Positions 58,464 through 64,000 of a DNA stretch of 64,000 nucleotides are shown in pieces (within the stretch, counting starts at the first letter, position 1; every line of letters begins with the position of its first letter). The notes under the pieces are model-generated. The model did not search any database, was not told the DNA's origin, and saw only the letters and a list, made by a program, of their open reading frames with translations. The stretch is from Nonomuraea purpurea (GTDB taxonomy: Bacteria > Actinomycetota > Actinomycetes > Streptosporangiales > Streptosporangiaceae): NCBI RefSeq assembly GCF_042650645.1, contig NZ_JBHSBI010000033.1, positions 82,860 through 146,859 of the forward strand, read 5' to 3'. The translations under genes and the position numbers were made by a program.

Positions 58464-58479
58464 CAGCACTGAGCGGAGC

Positions 58480-58498
58480 GATGGCCGTCCCGGCCATC
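58480..58498. terminator. Bidirectional hairpin between convergent genes
   Basis: GATGGCC-GTCCC-GGCCATC is a perfect 7-bp stem. It lies just after the stop at 58463 and overlaps the stop codon of the convergent gene at 58497. Confidence 0.6.
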
Positions 58499-58850
58499 AT
58501 TCCTCGTCCCCGTCCGCGCGCGAGTCGTGGACGGGGCCGGGTCGGAGCGTGTCGTCGTTCGTGTCCGTCACCTGTTCGAGCAGGACGTTCAGGCGCTGCA
58601 GAACGCGTAGCCGTGCGGGGTTGCAGAACTCCACCACTGCGTGTGCCATCGCGTTTCCGGCCAGTTCGGCTCCCAGCGGCGAATCCGCCATCGGATCGAT
58701 TGACCACAGGTACTCATCCCGCATCCTGCGGATCACCGGCAGCATTCGCTCGGCAAGCCGGTCGAGCGTGGCATCGTCGGCGTCCGCCGGAAGGGCCTCG
58801 AACTCGTCATCGGTGTCGTCACGCACGGCGATGATCCGACGGAATTCCAT
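58497..58850 (-). CDS. Small conserved acidic protein (paralogue of the window-start fragment)
   Basis: ATG 58850 gives 117 residues starting MEFRRIIAVRDDTDDEFEAL, then helical segments (ATLDRLAERMLPVIRRMRDE) and the C-terminal block FCNPARLRVLQRLNVLLEQV shared with 1-117. It is soluble and acidic, with no catalytic motif. A longer frame to 58916 exists but lacks similarity support. The function is unknown. Confidence 0.65.
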   Translation of the reverse strand: MEFRRIIAVRDDTDDEFEALPADADDATLDRLAERMLPVIRRMRDEYLWSIDPMADSPLGAELAGNAMAHAVVEFCNPARLRVLQRLNVLLEQVTDTNDDTLRPGPVHDSRADGDEE

Positions 58851-59047
58851 GCCCCAAGGGCACAGCCAAAACGGGCCCAGAGGCATCACGCGCGCCCAAG
58901 CGCGGCATCCAGGCACGGGGAGCGGAGAACGGCAGAAGTCGGTACGTCGGGGCTGCGCGCCAGCTGTGGCGCTCCTTGACTGTGTCCCAAGGGCACGCTG
59001 TTAGCTCGGTGTCACGTCAACCCTTACCTCCGACAAGGGAAAAGTTT

Positions 59048-60601
59048 ATGTCATATCGCAAGACACCGGCCGTCGTCGTGGGTGCCGTAGCGCTGACGCT
59101 GCTGCTCGGCGCCTGCGCCGGCGGGCAGGCCGACGCTGCCCAGGCCGGTCGGCAACCCGCCTGGCCCGGCACCGGCCTGGACGGCTTCTACGGGCAGAAG
59201 CCGGCGTTCAAGCCATGCGATCCGCAGTTGCCGCCAGGCGTGCCGGCCGTCAAGGCCGAGTGCGCGCGGCTCAAGGTGCCGCTCGACTACCGCGATCCGA
59301 AGGGCAGGCAGGCGGAGATCGCACTGCTGCGCGTGCCCGCGCGCGGGAAGGATCCGATCGGGTCGCTCGTGCTGAACCCCGGCGGTCCCGGCTTCCCCGG
59401 GACCGGGCATGCGGCCCTGACCGCCGCCGTGTGGGCGGCATCGCCGGTCACCGAGCGCTTCGATCTGGTCGGGTTCGACCCGCGCGGCGTCGGCGCCTCG
59501 ACCCCGGCGCTCGACTGCTACACCGACGCCGAGCGCGACCGCGGCGCCAAGTTCTCCTCGATCCCCGCCGGCATCGACGACTGGACCAGGAAGGAGACCC
59601 GCCGGCTCGTCGAGCAGTGCGCCGAACGTTCCGGCGGCAAGCAGGTGCTCGCCCACGTCGGCACCCGCGACGCCGCGCGGGACATGGACGTGCTGCGCCA
59701 GGCCCTGGGAGATGACAAGCTCACCTACGCGGGCACCAGCTACGGCACCCGGCTCGGCGCCGTGTACGCGGAGATGTTCCCGAAGAAGGTCCGCGCGCTG
59801 GTGCTCGACGGGGCGATGGACCCGCTGAAGGGCACCCATGAGCGACGCGTCCAGCAGGCCACCGGAATGCAGGGCTCGTTCGAGCGCATGGCCGCCTCGT
59901 GCGCCACCAAGCAGGACTGCCCGCTCGGCACCGACCCCGGCCGCGCCACCAAGGTCTTCCAGAAACTCCTCCGGCCACTGATCGACAAGCCCGCCCGGAC
60001 GTCCGACGGGCGCGGGCTGACGTTCGAGCAGGCGGTCGAGGGGGTGACGGCCGCGATGTACAGCAAGGCGAGCTGGCCCACCGCGATCGCGGGCATGGCC
60101 GAGTTGGAGGCCGGCAAGGGCGACACCCTGCTGAAGCTGCGCGACGGCTACCACGGACGGACCGCCGACGGCCTCTACCCCGGCTCGCTGGAGGCCACGC
60201 TGGCGATCAACTGCCTGGACGAGGAGCGCCACACGCCCAAGCAGGAGAGCGCGCTGAACCGGGCTTGGTATGAGGCGGCACCGTTCTCCGACCCCGGCCG
60301 CCCGTTCAAGCAGGCGCGCGACGGCTGCGAGCAGTGGCCCGTCAAGCCGACGCTCGGCTACCCTTACGCCACCGGCATCGAGGGCCTGCCCGACACGCTG
60401 ACGGTCTCCGTCACGGGCGACCCCATAACGCCGCACGAGGGCGGCATCAACCTGGCCAAGACGCTGGGCGGCAGCCTGCTCACCGTCGAGGGCGAGCAGC
60501 ACGGCGCCCTCCTGACCACCAACGCCTGCATCAACAAGGCCGTGGCCACCTACCTCATCGACCTCAAGTCCCCGGCCGAAGGCGCCCGGTGCAAGCTCTG
60601 A
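59048..60601 (+). CDS. Secreted tripeptidyl-aminopeptidase-like alpha/beta hydrolase
   Basis: The ATG at 59048 follows AAGGGA. The 517-residue precursor has a signal peptide with a lipobox (LLLGACAGG, Cys23). The enzyme shows LVLNPGGPGFPGTG (oxyanion), DPRGVGASTP, the nucleophile elbow YAGTSYGTRLGA with Ser231, and a C-terminal Tap-like domain with VTGDPITPHEGG (Asp) and GEQHGALLTTNACI (His). This is the Streptomyces SlpD/E, tripeptidyl aminopeptidase family, which releases short peptides outside the cell. It is intact and monocistronic. Confidence 0.93.
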   Translation: MSYRKTPAVVVGAVALTLLLGACAGGQADAAQAGRQPAWPGTGLDGFYGQKPAFKPCDPQLPPGVPAVKAECARLKVPLDYRDPKGRQAEIALLRVPARGKDPIGSLVLNPGGPGFPGTGHAALTAAVWAASPVTERFDLVGFDPRGVGASTPALDCYTDAERDRGAKFSSIPAGIDDWTRKETRRLVEQCAERSGGKQVLAHVGTRDAARDMDVLRQALGDDKLTYAGTSYGTRLGAVYAEMFPKKVRALVLDGAMDPLKGTHERRVQQATGMQGSFERMAASCATKQDCPLGTDPGRATKVFQKLLRPLIDKPARTSDGRGLTFEQAVEGVTAAMYSKASWPTAIAGMAELEAGKGDTLLKLRDGYHGRTADGLYPGSLEATLAINCLDEERHTPKQESALNRAWYEAAPFSDPGRPFKQARDGCEQWPVKPTLGYPYATGIEGLPDTLTVSVTGDPITPHEGGINLAKTLGGSLLTVEGEQHGALLTTNACINKAVATYLIDLKSPAEGARCKL

Positions 60602-60654
60602 GCCCGGGTACGGGCACATCGAAGCAGGCCCACCAGGGCAACGGCGGCTCGCTC

Positions 60655-60958
60655 TCACCGTCCTTCCGCTCTGGAGCCCGCCCCGCCGTCCCAGGCGACC
60701 TCGAGGACCGCGGGCGCGACACGCTGGGCCCGGTCGAGGGCGCGGGCGGTGCGCTCGCGGACATCGCGGAGAGCGCCCAGGTCGCCGGCACCCAGTTCGG
60801 CGCCGGTCAGTTCGCGCGCCTCGGCGAACCGTTCGGCCTGCATCTTCGGCCAGGCACGCAGGCCGGCGGGAGTGACCAGCAGGTTGCCTGCCGCCGGATG
60901 GGTGTTCACCAGGCCGAGGGGCAGCGGTTCCCCCGTCAGCAGGCCGGAATCACTAACG
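60655..60958 (-). pseudogene. CGNR zinc-finger/ABATE-domain regulator, truncated
   Basis: The frame contains GLLTGEPLPLGLVNTHPAAG, then NLLVTPAGLRAWPKMQAERF and LRDVRERTARALDRAQR, the ABATE domain of CGNR-type stress regulators. It then jumps to VAPAVLEVAWDGGAG and ends. The part between is shortened, and the whole C-terminal CGNR zinc finger (DNA-binding) is missing. No ATG or GTG precedes the domain at the expected place. It is a dead regulator that was divergent from an alpha/beta hydrolase. Confidence 0.75.
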
Positions 60959-60980
60959 GCACTAATGGCAATCCATGCGC

Positions 60981-61010
60981 TTGACCCATTAGGTCGTCGA
61001 TCGCTATAAC
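60981..61010 (+). promoter_or_regulatory. Strong promoter left between two dead genes
   Basis: TTGACC (60981-60986) and TATAAC (61005-61010) are 18 bp apart, pointing to the hydrolase remnant. CTAATGG (60962-60968) / CCATTAG (60986-60992) form an inverted repeat across the -35, a plausible operator of the lost CGNR regulator. Confidence 0.6.
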
Positions 61011-61017
61011 TAATGCA

Positions 61018-61087
61018 TTGCGCCTCATCGCACCCGACCACCCCGGCTTCGGGCACACCGAGGCCCCGGACGACTTCACCTACTCGG
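61018..61087 (+). pseudogene. Fragment of an alpha/beta hydrolase
   Basis: About 22 codons read LRLIAPDHPGFGHTEAPDDF, then TYS, the segment after the oxyanion loop of epoxide-hydrolase-type alpha/beta hydrolases. The start and the rest of the gene, including the nucleophile, are missing. It sits at the right distance from a good promoter, so it is the stump of the target gene of the CGNR regulator. Confidence 0.7.
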
Positions 61088-61119
61088 CCCCCCACTCGGG
61101 TCCGTGCCACCACCCGCAA

Positions 61120-61446
61120 AGTAACGCTTAGTAACTACTGTCACTTTGTGTGTTCGCGCGATCGACCGCTCCGGGCCCTGCCGGACCGCAGGATGCTGAG
61201 CTTGTTCATTGCGGGAGAGGCCGGGCAGGCTGCCCGTGCCGGGCTTTCCCGGTACGTGATTCTCAGAAATGAGGGGTTCTGACACGCCGCACCACCCCGC
61301 CCGGTGGTGTCCGATTCGTCCCCCGCCGTCGTTCTCATAACCTCTCGCAAAACCGTGTTCTCACCGCCTTCATCGCCGCCGGTCTGCTCGCGCCCGGCGA
61401 CAGCCGACGCTGATGTCCTGTCGGGGCGAGGTTATTTCACTGCACG
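61120..61446. other. Gene-free stretch with small hairpin and possible debris
   Basis: No credible gene is visible. A CACCACC/GGTGGTG stem with a 6-base loop lies at 61290-61309. One plus-strand frame ends near 61414 with RVLTAFIAAGLLAPGDSRR, which looks protein-like but has a stop just upstream and no start. Confidence 0.4.
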
Positions 61447-61815
61447 TCAAGCTTGGCGTGGCCGCTGTGGCAAGACGCCGGCGAGCACCGTGGTCACGAG
61501 CTTGTTGACGGTGGCCGTGCTCGGCGGGTCTGGGTCGCGGTCTGCGAACAGGAGATGCCCGCCTCCGACCAGGGACAGGGTGATTGAGTCGATGTCGGCG
61601 TCGGGCGCGATGCGGCCCATGTCGCGCTCATCGATCAGGTAGGCGGAGACCGCGGTCGTGACCTGGGCGAGGATCGCGATGCCGCCTCCGGGTTCGGCTT
61701 GCCGCAGCCGGGCGCGCAGTTCGTCCCGGAAGGTGATGAGCGGGATGATCGCCACCGGAACCGGTCCGAACAGGGTGGTCAGCGCGCTGGTGAGGTTGTC
61801 GCCCGCCGGCTGCGC
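61447..61815 (-). pseudogene. TetR-family regulator lacking its DNA-binding domain
   Basis: The frame encodes only the C-terminal ligand domain of a TetR protein: LTTLFGPVPVAIIPLITFRD, then LRARLRQAEPGGGIAILAQV and DIDSITLSLVGGGHLLFADR. The helix-turn-helix that should precede it is replaced by sequence belonging to a divergent methyltransferase. The two genes have lost both N-termini and their shared promoter at one junction near 61800-61817. It is nonfunctional as a repressor. Confidence 0.75.
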
Positions 61816-61816
61816 C

Positions 61817-62413
61817 GTGCTCGGCATCGAGCCGGATGCGCGGATGGCCGACCTCGCGCAGGCCCGCGGCCTGCGGGTCGAGGTGGCGAGGTTCGAAGCC
61901 TGGGAGCCGACTGGCCGAATGTTCGACGCGTTGATCGCCGCCCAGTCGTGGCACTGGGTGGATCCCGTCGCCGGCGCCGTGAAGGCGGCCCAGGTGCTGC
62001 GCCCGAACGGGCGTCTGGCGATCTTCGGGCACGTATTCGAACCGCCGGCCGAGGTGGCCGAGCCCTTGGCCGCGGCTTTCCGGCGGGTGGCACCCGGCTC
62101 CCCGTTCGGCGATCAGCCGGCGCGACGTCCACTGGAAATGTACCAAGCGGGGTACGCGCAGATCGCCGACAAGATCCGCGAGACCGAGCGGTTCAACGAC
62201 CCGGAGCAGTGGCGATTCGACTGGGAGCAGTCCTACACCCGCGACCAATGGCTGAACCTGCTGCCCACCACCGGCGGCCTCACCCGGCTTCGTCCCGACC
62301 AGCTGGCCGAGATACTGGACGCGGTCGGGGACGCCATCGACGCTCTGGGTGGCCGCTTCACGATGCACTACACCACTCTGGCGACCACCGCCGTCCGCGC
62401 CGGCACCCCTTGA
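61817..62413 (+). pseudogene. SAM-dependent methyltransferase lacking its N-terminus
   Basis: The frame reads VLGIEPDARMADLAQARGLR, then FDALIAAQSWHWVDPVAGAV and LRPNGRLAIFGHVFEPPAEV to a natural end. The central and C-terminal parts of a class-I methyltransferase are present, but the start and motif I (the glycine-rich SAM loop) are missing. It begins right at the junction with the truncated TetR gene. It should be inactive. Confidence 0.75.
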
Positions 62414-62424
62414 TCCGCTGCCGC

Positions 62425-62503
62425 ACCGTCGCGCGTTACCCGTCTGGACCGCATGATCGGCGAGATCGAGAAGGACGAGGCCGAAGAAGCCGATGCGAGC
62501 TGA
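62425..62503 (+). mobile_element. C-terminal scrap, possibly of a transposon recombinase
   Basis: The frame reads RVTRLDRMIGEIEKDEAEEA, then DAS and a stop overlapping the start of the next frame by 11 bp. The position just before a TnpC-like gene matches the recombinase that precedes such genes in Tn554-type elements; similarity alone is too short to prove it. Confidence 0.4.
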
Positions 62504-62928
62504 CAACACCCATCACGTCGCCGCCGCCCGGCGCCGAGCCGAGCAGACCCGCCAGCGAGCCGTCGCCGCGCTGCGGCGCATGGACGCCGCCGGCCAGCAC
62601 GTCACCTTCGATGCCGTCGCCCGGCAGGCCAACGTGTCTCGATCATGGCTCTACACTCAGGACGATCTGCGCGCCGAGATCGAACGCCTGCGCAGCCGCC
62701 ACCCCACCGCACACCCGGCGAGAGTGCCCCCCCACAACGACAACAGGCATCCGATGCCTCGCTGCTTCGCGTCTGGAGGCGGCAACTACCCGGATCCGGA
62801 AGCTGGAGGCTGACAATCAACGACTTCGAGACGCCCTTGCGCGAGCGCTTGGGGAGCGTCGTACTGCCGAAGTCCTCGGCCAGACGATCAGCCCAGCCAG
62901 CAACCCGAAGCTCATCGGACCGTGCTGA
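62493..62928 (+). pseudogene. DUF6262/TnpC-like transposon protein with two frameshifts
   Basis: From ATG 62493: MRADNTHHVAAARRRAEQTR, then QRAVAALRRMDAAGQHVTFD and NVSRSWLYTQDDLRAEIERL, the conserved N-terminus of DUF6262 proteins of Tn554-like transposons. After a C7 run (~62727) the correct reading moves to another frame (PQRQQASDASLLR), then shifts again at ~62770 to LEAATTRIRKLEADNQRLRD and ends at 62928. Each shift is a one-base loss. The protein is broken unless these are sequencing errors. Confidence 0.7.
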
Positions 62929-63019
62929 GGGCCCTGCTGTCTTGCGCGGTCAGTGGACGGTTGGCGAAGTAGATCTCACTCCGAGCAAAACTGTCACAGC
63001 CGGGTGGCAGGCTCCCTCC

Positions 63020-63613
63020 ATGTCTGTTCATGTCGCCAACCGCCGCCGCACCACCCTCCACCGAGACTTCCCCGATGCACTGATTCTCGATGTGACATCA
63101 CGGGCAGCCGAGCCCTGGATTCGCCTCAGCCCGTTCTACCCGCACGGCGGCATCCCGGTGCCCGGCCATCCGGACCGAACCTCACGGTCCGTCGAAGGCG
63201 TCTGGCAAGCGTTGAAGGTGTTCGCCACCGAACAGGAGGACTTCACCAAGCTGGACATCACAACTATGAAGGGGATCAAGCGAACGGTCCGACGACTCGG
63301 CCTGCCGCTCGGTCACCGGCTCGACGGGCGCCTACTCGGCTACGAGGAAGCCAGGCGGGTACTCTACCTGCCGACCTACCGCTGGATGCTCGACCATCGA
63401 ACCCTCGAACTCATCGACGAGCTCCGCGAACTCAGCAACCACCGGACCGTCGTACTGCTCGACTACACGACCAACGCAGACGTAACGAATCTCTCGACAC
63501 CACTGTCACACGCGGCACTCATCTCTGCCGGCGATCGGCTTCTCGCCGCGGTTCGTCGAGCTGGCCCGGGCCGGGGCCGAGCGGGTTCGGACGGCCCGGA
63601 TCGTCGGCGATGA
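63020..63613 (+). CDS. Conserved hypothetical protein
   Basis: ATG 63020 starts 197 residues: MSVHVANRRRTTLHRDFPDA, LILDVTSRAAEPWIRLSPFY, then PHGGIPVPGHP, SVEGVWQALKVF, MKGIKRTVRR and VVLLDYTTNADVTNLSTPLS. I recall similar actinobacterial and phage proteins but not a proven function. The last ~25 codons (RRAGPGRGRAGSDGPDRRR) look non-natural, while an adjacent frame reads RFVELARAGAERVRTARIVG, then DEADADTARARQ to a stop at ~63646. A frameshift near 63545 may have altered its C-terminus. Confidence 0.6.
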   Translation: MSVHVANRRRTTLHRDFPDALILDVTSRAAEPWIRLSPFYPHGGIPVPGHPDRTSRSVEGVWQALKVFATEQEDFTKLDITTMKGIKRTVRRLGLPLGHRLDGRLLGYEEARRVLYLPTYRWMLDHRTLELIDELRELSNHRTVVLLDYTTNADVTNLSTPLSHAALISAGDRLLAAVRRAGPGRGRAGSDGPDRRR

Positions 63614-63637
63614 GGCGGATGCCGACACCGCGAGAGC

Positions 63638-63846
63638 TCGACAATGAGCACCGAGCCCATCAAGCCCTGGACCAGGCGGCTCCACTACGTGCCGTTCCGG
63701 ATCCGATCATCGATCCAGCCGGAATCGTCAACCTGAACGTAAGCCGACGAGACCGGCTCGGTGGCGTCCTCCACGAATACTCGCGGCCCGCTGAACTCCG
63801 GTCCGGAGGACTGGTAAAGGCCGCTCTTTTTGAAGCGGCAAACTGA
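63638..63846 (+). mobile_element. 3' fragment of an integrase-core transposase (IS3/IS481-like)
   Basis: The frame reads NEHRAHQALDQAAPLRAVPD and later NLNVSRRDRLGGVLHEYSRP. This matches the end of DDE integrase-core transposases (N-x-x-RPHQAL after the last catalytic Glu, then RRDRLGGVLHEY near the C-terminus). Only the last ~65 codons survive, and no inverted repeats were found. Confidence 0.75.
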
Positions 63847-64000
63847 GGATCACTCATTTCATCGGGCATGGCCGAAAAAAGATCTTGGCAAAGATCGCTC
63901 CTTGTGGGCGCCTCTCATCGGCAAGGGGTGGCCGACTGCGGCCAGTCGAGAACTTTCCGTAAGTGTCCTATTTACATCTATTCGCCGACAAGTCACTCTA
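63847..64000. other. Window end, no gene seen
   Basis: Low-GC patches (TTTACATCTATTC) occur here, but no open frame, hairpin or promoter can be supported. Confidence 0.4.

Noticed and set aside
61290..61309. CACCACC/GGTGGTG hairpin as the terminator of a gene
   Set aside because: No intact gene ends near it on either strand and no T-run follows; it is reported only as part of the gene-free stretch.

Overview
The window is very GC-rich, packed with genes on both strands, and rich in GTG/TTG starts and 4-bp ATGA/GTGA overlaps. Family content includes a SigJ-like and an ECF42-like sigma factor, a NarL/HisKA_3 two-component pair, MmyB-type and CGNR regulators, an actinobacterial polyprenol-phosphate mannosyltransferase and a fused SecDF. 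This points to a soil actinomycete, probably of the Streptomyces/Streptosporangiales type; the genus is inference. I see no rRNA, tRNA, CRISPR array or intact prophage.

Layout. 0-4.6 kb: end of a small conserved gene (its paralogue lies at 58.5 kb), a membrane protein, a UDP-glucose dehydrogenase, then a damaged TetR/SDR pair and a damaged GntR/ABC pair. 4.9-10.6 kb: a tandem P-loop protein, a NarL-type two-component system and a MerR/SDR unit with a textbook MerR promoter. 10.6-16.7 kb: VOC protein, BBE-type flavin oxidase, a carboxymuconolactone-decarboxylase-like protein divergent from a SigJ-like sigma factor, DUF3592-like protein, alpha/beta hydrolase and AraC regulator. 16.8-30 kb: MFS pump, MerR and TetR units, SDR, a BRCT/beta-propeller protein, FAD monooxygenase, phosphatases, lipoprotein, LacI regulator and mannosyltransferase. 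30-38 kb: XRE/MFS unit, SecDF fusion, YnfA, a Cys-rich protein behind an orphan MerR promoter, and a DGPF/ECF42 pair. 38-46 kb: TetR/FAD monooxygenase operon and a sugar ABC-transport operon (hydroxyacid dehydrogenase, binding protein, two permeases, DUF624-like) under a LacI-type operator, followed by ArsR/AHSA1. 46-60.6 kb: PLP decarboxylase, a convergent OmpR/histidine kinase pair, AraC regulators, an NmrA/quinone-oxidoreductase fusion, ArsR/MFS, a membrane protein with seven C-x4-C repeats, and a secreted peptidase. 60.6-64 kb: gene wreckage and transposon remnants.

Most of the window consists of small regulator-plus-target units (MerR, TetR, ArsR, AraC, XRE, LacI), many with palindromic operators that can be read directly. 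The most striking global feature is decay. At least nine loci carry genes cut by deletions or frameshifts, often at the junction of a regulator and its divergent partner. This could be true degeneration of a chromosome arm, or an assembly or sequencing artefact.
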